Shown here piece after piece: positions 7,439-15,721 of a stretch of 42,355 bases of DNA (the first letter of the stretch is position 1; the number at the start of each line of letters is the position of its first letter). Made by a program: the position numbers and the translations under genes. This DNA is from Bacteroidales bacterium UBA6851 (GTDB lineage: Bacteria; Bacteroidota; Bacteroidia; Bacteroidales; UBA932), in NCBI GenBank assembly GCA_002451795.1, contig DKDJ01000007.1, forward strand, positions 1 to 42,355, in the 5' to 3' direction. The notes under the pieces are model-generated. The model made no database searches. It was given only the letters and a program-made list of their open reading frames with translations, and had not been told where the DNA came from.

Positions 7439-8803
7439 ATGAAAAAGATTGTAGTACTTGCTCTGGCCCTCGTAGGAATGAGTGCCTATGCCCAGCCTAA
7501 AGGCTCCATCAGCGGTGATATGCTGAGGGAAATCGAATCGTCCTATAAGGGGACTCCGGCTGATAAAGCTATTCGGAATGCTCTGAATACCACATCAATA
7601 GCCGTTTTGGCGGAGAATGCTGAAAATGCTGCTATGATTGATACCAACTTTTCCGACAGGGTGAAGACCGTGGGAATTACGGACCAGAAGTCGTCAGGGC
7701 GGTGCTGGCTCTTCACGGGTCTGAACGTGCTCCGTGCTGCTGCCATTGATAAGTACAACCTCGGGGACTTTCAGTTCTCGCAGTCTTATTGCTTTTTCTG
7801 GGATCAGCTTGAGAAAGCCAATCTTTTCCTTCAGGCCGTGATTGACACGAGAGACCTGCCTTTTGAGTCCCGTGAGGTGGACTGGCTCTTCTCCAATCCG
7901 ATAAGTGACGGCGGAACCTTTACTGGTGTGGCTGATCTTGTGACCAAGTACGGACTTGTCCCTTCAGACGTTATGCCTGAGAGTTATATTGCAAACAATA
8001 CCTCCGCGATGGCTACCCAGCTCAAGACACTTCTTCGCAAAGATGGCCTCAAACTCCGCGAAGAACTGCCTGGCGTAAGGAAAAAGAATGTGCCATCCCA
8101 ACTCGAAGGCATGAAAGTGGAGATGCTTAAGGAGGTGTACAGGGTACTTGCGCTTTCCTTTGGTGTTCCTCCAAAAGAATTTGAGTGGAAAGGGAAGACA
8201 TATACTCCGACTCAGTTCTATCAGGAACTGCTCGGTTATGACTTGCAGCACAATTATGTAATGCTCATGAATGATCCTTGCAGAGAGTACGGCAAGGTGT
8301 ATGAGATACAATATGACAGGCATTTATATGACGGACAGAACTGGCTCTATGTCAACCTTCCTGTTGAACGTATCAAGGAGATGGCAGTCGCCTCTATTAG
8401 AGCCAATAAAGCCATGTATTTCTCCTGTGATGTAAACAAATTCCTTGATAGGAAGAAAGGTGTGGCCGACCTTGCTAATTTTGATTATGAGTCTCTTCTC
8501 GGAGTGGATCTGTCCATGGACAAGAAGCAGAGGGTGATGACACATGCAAGCGGTTCGTCCCATGCCATGACTTTGATTGCAGTGGATGTAAAGGACGGTG
8601 CTCCTGTCAAGTGGATGGTTGAGAATAGCTGGGGCTCTTCATCTGGATACAAGGGCAATATCATCATGACTGACGAGTGGTTCAATGAGTATATGTTTCG
8701 TCTAGTGGTAGAGAAACGCTTCGTTCCTGAGGATGTCATGAAAATGCTTGAGCAGGAGCCGGTTATGCTCCCTGCGTGGGACCCTATGTTTCTTGATGAA
8801 TAG
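7439..8803 (+). CDS. Secreted C1-family aminopeptidase (bleomycin hydrolase-like)
   Basis: 454 residues of peptidase family C1B (PepC/bleomycin hydrolase). The catalytic set is complete: Q83 and C89 in DQKSSGRCWLF, H375 in SSHAM, N396 in VENSWG. It differs from the cytoplasmic enzymes by an N-terminal signal peptide (MKKIVVLALALVGMSAYAQ, cleavage probably after AYA), so it likely acts in the periplasm, a pattern frequent in Bacteroidetes. An 85-nt gap precedes it; the AddB-like gene follows after 10 nt. The role is probably peptide turnover for an amino-acid-using organism (inference). Confidence 0.92.
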   Translation: MKKIVVLALALVGMSAYAQPKGSISGDMLREIESSYKGTPADKAIRNALNTTSIAVLAENAENAAMIDTNFSDRVKTVGITDQKSSGRCWLFTGLNVLRAAAIDKYNLGDFQFSQSYCFFWDQLEKANLFLQAVIDTRDLPFESREVDWLFSNPISDGGTFTGVADLVTKYGLVPSDVMPESYIANNTSAMATQLKTLLRKDGLKLREELPGVRKKNVPSQLEGMKVEMLKEVYRVLALSFGVPPKEFEWKGKTYTPTQFYQELLGYDLQHNYVMLMNDPCREYGKVYEIQYDRHLYDGQNWLYVNLPVERIKEMAVASIRANKAMYFSCDVNKFLDRKKGVADLANFDYESLLGVDLSMDKKQRVMTHASGSSHAMTLIAVDVKDGAPVKWMVENSWGSSSGYKGNIIMTDEWFNEYMFRLVVEKRFVPEDVMKMLEQEPVMLPAWDPMFLDE

Positions 8804-8813
8804 ACCATTCTGA

Positions 8814-11627
8814 ATGACACCTTTTCTTAAACAGGTTGCCTGCCACTATTATGGTGAGGGAGATATGTCGCGTATATGCTTCATTCTTCCGAACAAGCGT
8901 TCTGCTTCATTCTTCCGAAAGTATATCGGGGAGTGTGTGGAATCCGCTGGGCGTGCGCTCATGGGCCCTGAGATGGTGACTATGAACGACTTTTTCTATG
9001 GCCTTTCTTCCGCTACTCAGACTGATCAGGTAAATCTCCTCCTTGAGCTTTACGGCGTGTACAAGAGACTGAATCCTAAGGCTGAGAGCCTGGACGACTT
9101 CATATTCTGGGGTAATGTCATATTGTCTGATTTCAATGATGTGGACAAATATCTTGTGAAGCCGGAGGCTCTGTTTACCAACATATCCGATTATCGCAAG
9201 ATGCAGGATTCGCTGTCGTATCTTGACCAGACTCAGATTAAAGCTATTGAGCAGTTTATATCTCATTTCAGCACAGGCGGGCGATATAAGGATGAGTTCC
9301 GCAGGATATGGGATATGTTGCTGCCGTTGTACCGCGGATTCAATGAAGTGCTGGAACAGAAGGGGCTTTCATACGAAGGAATGGTGTATCGAAGAGTTGC
9401 CGAACGACTTGATGCAGAGTCTGTCAGGGACATTATTTCTGAGAAATATCCCTTCATCGACAGGTTTGTGTTCGTCGGTCTGAATGCACTCAACAAATGT
9501 GAGCACAAGCTGCTTTCCAAGATGCGCAATGCTCATGTGGCGGAATTCTGCTGGGATTATAGCAGCCAGTGGATAAGGAACAATGACAATAGGTCTTCAT
9601 CTTTTCTTGAGGACAATATAAAGAGTTTTGGGCAGTGTTTCGCTCTTGACCAGGATGGGCTTGGGGTACCGAAAATCAATGTATTGAGCGTGCCGTCTTC
9701 TGTCGGGCAAGCCAAGCAACTGCCTGATATTCTTGAGCGGCTTGGCGCTTCCGGAATGGAAACTGCTGTGGTGCTCCCGGACGAGGGTCTGCTTGTACCT
9801 GTGCTCAATTCCATTCCTGAGCACATCACGGATATCAATGTTACCATGGGGTATCCTATGCGTTCGAGTGCATTATGGACGCTTATGAATGACTTGTCAT
9901 CGCTTCAGATGCACCTTCGGCAGAAAGGTGACAAGTGGTATTTCTATCATAAACAATTCTGGTCTATTATCTCCAATGGAATCGTAAAGGCCCTAATTGA
10001 TCAGCCTACAGCATCAGCGCTCGAAGAGCTTAAATCAGAGTCTCTCTACTACATCTGCACTGATATGGTTCCATCCGACCCTCTCCTTGAGGCCATGTTT
10101 AGGCCCGTGGTTAAGGACTCTTCCACCCCAAATGCGGAATTGGTCCGCAGTATAGAGGAATACCAGAGGAATGTGTTGTCCGTTTTGGGACCTCGTCTGA
10201 AGGACAGGAGTGATATGGCGGTAGAGCTTGACTTTGCCAAGGAGTTCCACCTTGCCGTGGGCCGACTCTCCAACTATGAGCTGCCGGTGAGACCGGTCAC
10301 ATATTTTAAGCTTCTTGACAGATTAATCAGCCCTATTGCTGTTCCGTTCAGCGGTGAGCCTCTTCAGGGGTTGCAGATCATGGGCCCACTTGAGACGAGG
10401 GCTCTTGATTTTAAGAATGTCGTTATATTGAGCTGCAATGAGGGAATGTTCCCTCGTCGAAGTGTAAGCTCATCGTTTATCCCTGCTGAATTGAGGAGGG
10501 GCTTCTCTCTTCCGACATACGAGTATCAGGATGCTATCTGGGCATATTATTTCTATCGTCTGATACAGAGGGCGGAGAATGTATGGCTTCTATATGACTC
10601 CCGTACCGAAGGCGTTAATGTGGGTGAGGAGAGCAGATATATCAAGCAACTTGAACTCCATTTCGGTGCTCCGGTTACGCGTTATTCGTTTGTCTCGAAA
10701 CTCGCTACCGCACAGGTGCAGGGCGATATACCCAAACTCCCAGAGGATGTGGAGGTTATTAAGAGTAAGTCGCTATCTGCTTCCAGCCTGACCAATTATC
10801 TTAACTGTCCGGCTAAATTCTACTTCGAGATGGTCAAGGGACTTTCCGCGCAGGATGAGGTGGTGGACTCTCTTGATTTCGGTATGTTTGGAAATGCTTT
10901 TCATGCAGCCATGCAGGAGCTCTATACAGTTCCGGACGGGGTGCTGTCAATAAACTATCTTCTTGGACTGCTGAAAGGAAATCGTGTGGAGGAAGTCGTG
11001 GACAGGAAGATACTTGAGCAACTTAAAGCATTCGAACTTACCGGGCGCAATCTTATCTATGAAGACATGATATGCCGGTACGTCAGGCAGACAGTCAGAA
11101 GAGATATTGAGTTTATGAAATCTGAAGGTGTTCAGCAGATGCGCATTCTCGGACTGGAGATGAAAAGGAATATGGTCGTAGAGGGCTTTAAGTTTTTCGG
11201 TATCATTGATCGTCTCGATAGTATTCGGGACGATATGGTGCGCGTAGTGGACTATAAGACCGGGAAGGTGGAGGATGCTGATTTCCTTATAAATGACAAC
11301 AATGCCGAGACGGTGGTGGCAGCCTTGTTCGGTCAGGATAATTCCAAACGGCCTACGAAGGCCCTTCAGCTATATATATATGACCGTTTCATAAGGAGTG
11401 ATAAGTCAAATAGGGGAAAGACGGTAGTGAATTCTATTTATCAGCCGTTGAGGCTTTTCTCTAAAGAAGTGGAAAATGTGCGTCTTAGCGAGAAGTTCTG
11501 CATCTTGATGGATGATGCACTGAAGAGTCTTCTTGCAGAGATCTCCAATACGGATGTGCCGTTCCGTCGCACAAGTGATAACGGAGTGTGCGGCTATTGT
11601 GATTTCAAAACTCTTTGTGGACGATGA
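8814..11627 (+). CDS. AddB-like PD-(D/E)XK exonuclease subunit
   Basis: 937 residues. The N-terminal two thirds is a degenerate SF1-like region without a clear Walker A (RICFILPNKRSASFF at the expected place). The C-terminal nuclease domain carries the AddB iron-sulphur pattern: C665 in YLNCPAKF, then C926-x2-C929-x5-C935 at the very C-terminus. The nuclease core is in GIIDRLDSIRDDMVRVVDYKTGK (Asp before DYK). With the next gene, to which it is joined by an ATGA overlap, it should form a two-subunit helicase-nuclease for double-strand-break end processing (RecBCD counterpart). Assignment as AddB-like is confident; the exact symbol is left empty because Bacteroidetes proteins diverge from Bacillus AddB. 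Confidence 0.88.
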   Translation: MTPFLKQVACHYYGEGDMSRICFILPNKRSASFFRKYIGECVESAGRALMGPEMVTMNDFFYGLSSATQTDQVNLLLELYGVYKRLNPKAESLDDFIFWGNVILSDFNDVDKYLVKPEALFTNISDYRKMQDSLSYLDQTQIKAIEQFISHFSTGGRYKDEFRRIWDMLLPLYRGFNEVLEQKGLSYEGMVYRRVAERLDAESVRDIISEKYPFIDRFVFVGLNALNKCEHKLLSKMRNAHVAEFCWDYSSQWIRNNDNRSSSFLEDNIKSFGQCFALDQDGLGVPKINVLSVPSSVGQAKQLPDILERLGASGMETAVVLPDEGLLVPVLNSIPEHITDINVTMGYPMRSSALWTLMNDLSSLQMHLRQKGDKWYFYHKQFWSIISNGIVKALIDQPTASALEELKSESLYYICTDMVPSDPLLEAMFRPVVKDSSTPNAELVRSIEEYQRNVLSVLGPRLKDRSDMAVELDFAKEFHLAVGRLSNYELPVRPVTYFKLLDRLISPIAVPFSGEPLQGLQIMGPLETRALDFKNVVILSCNEGMFPRRSVSSSFIPAELRRGFSLPTYEYQDAIWAYYFYRLIQRAENVWLLYDSRTEGVNVGEESRYIKQLELHFGAPVTRYSFVSKLATAQVQGDIPKLPEDVEVIKSKSLSASSLTNYLNCPAKFYFEMVKGLSAQDEVVDSLDFGMFGNAFHAAMQELYTVPDGVLSINYLLGLLKGNRVEEVVDRKILEQLKAFELTGRNLIYEDMICRYVRQTVRRDIEFMKSEGVQQMRILGLEMKRNMVVEGFKFFGIIDRLDSIRDDMVRVVDYKTGKVEDADFLINDNNAETVVAALFGQDNSKRPTKALQLYIYDRFIRSDKSNRGKTVVNSIYQPLRLFSKEVENVRLSEKFCILMDDALKSLLAEISNTDVPFRRTSDNGVCGYCDFKTLCGR

Positions 11628-14410
11628 AGATTCTGAAAGCGAGTGCCGGTGCTGGCAAGACATATAGACTATCGCACAAATATATTGATTTGCTTCTTGA
11701 CTCCGGGAAGGCTGATGCATACAGGCATATTCTTGCAGTGACTTTCACTAACAAGGCCACTGACGACATGAAGCGTCGTATTCTGAAAGATTTGAAGGAG
11801 TGCGCGAAGTCTGACACGGATGCGGAGAAGATGCTTGTCCGCATGCTTCATGACTACGGGGCTTTTGCTGTGAGTACCATAGACAGATTCTTCCAGCAGA
11901 CCCTCAAGGCGTTCTCAAGAGAGATTGGACAGTTTGCTGATTATCAGATAGAACTTGACCGTAAGTCTCTGATAAAAGAGTCGATGGACAGAATTCTTGA
12001 TTCTCTAACTCCGGACAAGAAGGAACTGCTTGATTGGATAAAGGATAGTGTGAAAGGCTCGTTGGAGCAGGGAAGCAAATTTGATTTTGAGGATAGGCTC
12101 TACCAGATAGGGTCTCTACTTAAGTCAGAAGAACATCGCGCTTTGAGTGTGGCTCTTGGTATTGATGACAGGGAACTATATACAAAGGAAAGGCTGTCCC
12201 GTCTTAGGTCCGAGTGTGATACCATAATAAATACTGTATCCGGAAGGCTTGCTGAGTTCGGGGTAAAAACCGAGCCCGGGAAGCCACTTGACTTCTCCAA
12301 CAAGAAGACTCTCCTCAAGAAGAACCCGGACCTAAAAGAATATGTGGACGAGGTGCTCCAACGGTACAATACGGCCGTGCTTGTGCGGGGGCTTATATTC
12401 AGCCTTGGCCTTGCGGGAGAATTCTACACCGCTTTTGACGAACTCCTCAAGGAGAAGAACCTTATGTGTCTGGACGAATCCAATGTGATACTGAAAGATA
12501 TCATTAATGGCTCTGATGCTCCTTTCGTGTACGAGAAAATTGGCGTGCGCTTCGAAAATTTCCTGCTGGATGAATTCCAGGATACCTCTAATATCCAATG
12601 GGATAATTTCCTGCCACTGCTTAAGGAGAGTGAGGCCTCTGGAGGCTACAACCTTATCGTAGGTGACGTCAAGCAGAGTATATACCGCTTCCGGGATTCT
12701 GACTGGAGTCTTCTTGGAAGTAGGGTTGCGGAGCAGTTCCCGTCTTCGGATGTCGAGAATATGAAAGAGAATTGGCGCAGTGCTCCACGTGTAGTCCGGT
12801 TCAATAACTCGTTCTTCAAAATGGCGTCAGGGCGTCTCGGCTTGTCGGACCTTTATTCCGATGTCGATCAGACACCGAAGAACAAGGACATGGATGAGGA
12901 TGCCGGATTCGTGCAGATAAGTTTCTGTGAGGATCAGAATGCTAAAGTGCTTGAGTCTATATTCATGGCCAGAGAAAATGGAGCGCTGTGGAATGACATA
13001 GCCGTGCTTGTACGTAACAATTCGGAAGGCTCGAAGATTGCCTCTATGCTGATAGATAGCGAGATACCTGTAATTTCTGATGACTCGCTCAAAATCTCAT
13101 CTTCTGTGGTTGTGAGGAAAGTCGTGTCCCTTCTTAAGGCCTACGATAATCCGCAGGATAGCATCTCACGATATCTGGCAGAATCAATGGATGTAAATTT
13201 CCCAGATAACTGTCATTCGCTAGTGGATTTGGCTGAATCGCTGCTGCGTTCAGTGAAGGACAAGGAGCCTGAGTGCTTTGGTTCGGAGACCTTATATATT
13301 CAGGCTTTTATGGATGATCTTCAGAATTGGACTCGCACCAATGGCAATAGCCTTCGTGGCTTCCTTGATCACTGGACAGAATCGGACTTGTCCATCAGTT
13401 CGCCAGAGGGAGAGTCAGCGGTGAGGGTTATAACCATACACAAGTCTAAAGGACTAGAGTATGAATATGTCATCTTCCCGTTTGCCGAGAAGGTAGGACT
13501 TTTCAAGGATACAACGCGCTGGTGCAAGCTGGATGCGGCGAAATATGGGCTTGACGATGTGTTCGGTGGAATCTATCCGGTGCGCCTAAGTTCAAGAACT
13601 GCAAATACGTTCTTCTCTGAAGAGTATCAAGCAGAGTTGGAACGGCAGCTGGTGGATAATCTTAATGTGTTCTATGTGGCGCTCACGCGCGCTGTTCGAG
13701 GGCTTCATATAATTTCCGCCTTGCCGACAAAGAAGTTTAAGGACTCTCTCAATAAGGGCACCCCTTTATATTCGAAAGTTAGTGATCTTTTGTACGAATA
13801 TGCCAATTCCATGGATGAGACAAGAATAGGCAAGATGCCGGATTTCCATGAAATAAAGCGTCCAGAAGCATTGAACGAACCTTTCGAAGCTTCTTACGAG
13901 TCTGTAAGCCTTGGCGGAAGGCTCTCCCCGTCCGCCGACTCGTGGGACTATTTCTCTGATAGCGGAGAGGCAGGGTTCTCTGTATCCCATCGGCTCAAGG
14001 GAATAGTCATGCACGATATACTTGCTTCAGTGAAATATGCCTCGGATCTTGCGAAGTCCGTCAATGTGGCTGTAAGTAACGGGGAGATTGATTCTGCTCT
14101 GCGTGACACGGTCGAAGCCCTATTGTCCAAGAGGATTGCCGCTCATCCGGAGTGGTTCCCTCAGGTAGGGGATGAGTGCAGGATATTGAACGAGTGGACG
14201 GTGTTCCGAAAAGACGGCAAGCCACGACGTCCTGACAGGGTACTCATCAGAGAGGGGAATGTACGGATTGTGGACTTTAAATTCGGAGAGGAAATGGATA
14301 AATATAAAGATCAGATAAGGAGTTATGCCAATATTTATCGCTCGTTAGGGTATAATGTGATATCGGCATCGCTCTGGTATGTGGAATCAGACAAGACTGT
14401 AGAGGTATGA
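11624..14410 (+). CDS. AddA-like UvrD/REP helicase-nuclease subunit
   Basis: 928 residues. SF1 helicase motifs in order: motif I ASAGAGKT (K12), TFTNKATDDMK, motif II LDEFQDTS, motif III GDVKQSIYRFRDSD, motif V TIHKSKGLEYEYVIFP and motif VI NVFYVALTRA. The C-terminal segment RRPDRVLIREGNVRIVDFKFG is a PD-(D/E)XK nuclease motif (D..DFK), as in AddA. The start at 11624 overlaps the AddB-like stop (ATGA); a TTG nine bases earlier is less likely. The gene is followed by the transglycosylase with another ATGA overlap, so pepC-like/addB/addA/slt is probably one transcript. Confidence 0.93.
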   Translation: MKILKASAGAGKTYRLSHKYIDLLLDSGKADAYRHILAVTFTNKATDDMKRRILKDLKECAKSDTDAEKMLVRMLHDYGAFAVSTIDRFFQQTLKAFSREIGQFADYQIELDRKSLIKESMDRILDSLTPDKKELLDWIKDSVKGSLEQGSKFDFEDRLYQIGSLLKSEEHRALSVALGIDDRELYTKERLSRLRSECDTIINTVSGRLAEFGVKTEPGKPLDFSNKKTLLKKNPDLKEYVDEVLQRYNTAVLVRGLIFSLGLAGEFYTAFDELLKEKNLMCLDESNVILKDIINGSDAPFVYEKIGVRFENFLLDEFQDTSNIQWDNFLPLLKESEASGGYNLIVGDVKQSIYRFRDSDWSLLGSRVAEQFPSSDVENMKENWRSAPRVVRFNNSFFKMASGRLGLSDLYSDVDQTPKNKDMDEDAGFVQISFCEDQNAKVLESIFMARENGALWNDIAVLVRNNSEGSKIASMLIDSEIPVISDDSLKISSSVVVRKVVSLLKAYDNPQDSISRYLAESMDVNFPDNCHSLVDLAESLLRSVKDKEPECFGSETLYIQAFMDDLQNWTRTNGNSLRGFLDHWTESDLSISSPEGESAVRVITIHKSKGLEYEYVIFPFAEKVGLFKDTTRWCKLDAAKYGLDDVFGGIYPVRLSSRTANTFFSEEYQAELERQLVDNLNVFYVALTRAVRGLHIISALPTKKFKDSLNKGTPLYSKVSDLLYEYANSMDETRIGKMPDFHEIKRPEALNEPFEASYESVSLGGRLSPSADSWDYFSDSGEAGFSVSHRLKGIVMHDILASVKYASDLAKSVNVAVSNGEIDSALRDTVEALLSKRIAAHPEWFPQVGDECRILNEWTVFRKDGKPRRPDRVLIREGNVRIVDFKFGEEMDKYKDQIRSYANIYRSLGYNVISASLWYVESDKTVEV

Positions 14411-15267
14411 AAATACTGTTCGTTTTAATGATGCTCATTTCAGGGATGTTCCCTGCGTCCGAGAAGCATCCAGAGGCACCTTCCGTGCCTGATATGATGG
14501 TTTTTGCCGGAGATACGATATATTTTGACAGGCAGGATATTTATGAGCGCATGGACCGTGAGCTCATCTCCTTTACCTATATGCATACCAATTCTACGCT
14601 GATGCTGAAGCGCTCAAAGAGGATATTTGCACAGGTTGTGCCTATTCTCAAGGCTCATGGGGTTCCGGAAGATCTGAAATATCTTATGGCAATTGAGAGT
14701 AATTTTGATCCAAAAGCACTCTCTGCTGCTGGCGCAGCAGGATTGTGGCAGTTTACCAAATCTACGGCCAAGGAGTATGGACTGGAGGTCACACAGGAAG
14801 TTGATGAGAGGTATCATATAGAAAAAGAGACGCACGCTGCATGCGATTATCTATTGAAGGCTTATGAGAAATATGGTGACTGGATGACAGTGGCGGCCAG
14901 TTATAATGGAGGTCAGAACGGTATCTCGAGGCGTATTGAGGCTCAACACCAGAGTAAGGCTATGGATTTATGGCTTGTGGAGGAAACTTCCCGGTACATG
15001 TTCAGGATCCTGGCTGCCAAGATGTTCTTTGAGAATCCGGCTTCATTTGGATTCCATGTTAGCGAGAAAGAGAAATATCCCATAGAGCCCGCGCCGAAAG
15101 AAGTAGTTTGCGTAAGTGGGGCAATAGATAATCTTGTGGACTTCGCTGAGGAGCATGGAGTTCGCTACGCCAGCCTTAAAGGAGCTAATTTGTGGCTTCG
15201 TGATAGCAAACTAACAAACAAGGCAGGAAAGACCTACGAGATAATCATTCCTCGCGAAGGTCGGTGA
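14407..15267 (+). CDS. Lytic transglycosylase (SLT domain, MltD-like)
   Basis: 286 residues. A short N-terminal signal sequence (about 1-18, MKILFVLMMLISGMFPAS) targets it to the periplasm. The SLT fold at about 75-200 contains the catalytic glutamate E97 in AIESNFDP, the family motif AAGAAGLWQFTKSTAKEYGL and AASYNGGQNGISRRIE. It cleaves peptidoglycan glycan strands to 1,6-anhydro products. The C-terminal about 60 residues (VCVSGAIDNLVDFAEEHGV, then LRDSKLTNKAGKTYEIIIP) resemble a degenerate LysM-type segment. Its 3' end overlaps the convergent LolA-like gene by 23 nt. Confidence 0.88.
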   Translation: MKILFVLMMLISGMFPASEKHPEAPSVPDMMVFAGDTIYFDRQDIYERMDRELISFTYMHTNSTLMLKRSKRIFAQVVPILKAHGVPEDLKYLMAIESNFDPKALSAAGAAGLWQFTKSTAKEYGLEVTQEVDERYHIEKETHAACDYLLKAYEKYGDWMTVAASYNGGQNGISRRIEAQHQSKAMDLWLVEETSRYMFRILAAKMFFENPASFGFHVSEKEKYPIEPAPKEVVCVSGAIDNLVDFAEEHGVRYASLKGANLWLRDSKLTNKAGKTYEIIIPREGR

Positions 15268-15718
15268 CAACCCATTCAGATCCGAGATTCTCTGTGCTGA
15301 AAGTGAAAGGAGACAAGTCTGTGTTTGCTGGGAAGTATCTGATATCGGACAATGTCAACTCCTTGATAGTATTCTCATACATGAAAACTTCTTCCGTGCC
15401 AGTGGATGATTCTATATATACGTCCATCGTCTCGCGGTCCACGGTCCACCTTGTGTGCGCGTCGCTGAAGATTTCCAGCCCATTGCCCTTGGCATAATAG
15501 CAGTTCCCCTGCAGAAGCAGAGTCCCGGACAAATTCACATCAGTACCGTTTGCCGTAACGATACAATTGTAAGACAAGGATATTCTCTCGCTGAATCGTC
15601 GTTTGAGAACCTCTTTTGCGGAGTCGGTGTCTCGATCTGGTACCGCTGTCGCAGGAAAGACACCGCAGCACATCAGTATGGCTGCGGATAAAACGGATAT
15701 TCGCCTTAATATGCGCAT
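15245..15718 (-). CDS. LolA-like outer-membrane lipoprotein carrier
   Basis: 157 residues with an N-terminal signal peptide (about 1-25, MRILRRISVLSAAILMCCGVF). The mature part has the LolA/LolB-type beta pattern: SYNCIVTANGTDVNLSGTLL, LQGNCYYAKGNGLEIFSDAH, TRWTVDRETMDVYIES. By family it would carry lipoproteins across the periplasm. It is shorter than typical LolA and sequence similarity is weak, so the specific cargo is uncertain. It begins 3 nt after ftsK ends and is probably co-transcribed; the ftsK-lolA order also occurs elsewhere in bacteria. Overlaps the transglycosylase tail. Confidence 0.72.
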   Translation of the reverse strand: MRILRRISVLSAAILMCCGVFPATAVPDRDTDSAKEVLKRRFSERISLSYNCIVTANGTDVNLSGTLLLQGNCYYAKGNGLEIFSDAHTRWTVDRETMDVYIESSTGTEEVFMYENTIKELTLSDIRYFPANTDLSPFTFSTENLGSEWVVTDLREE

Positions 15719-15721
15719 GGG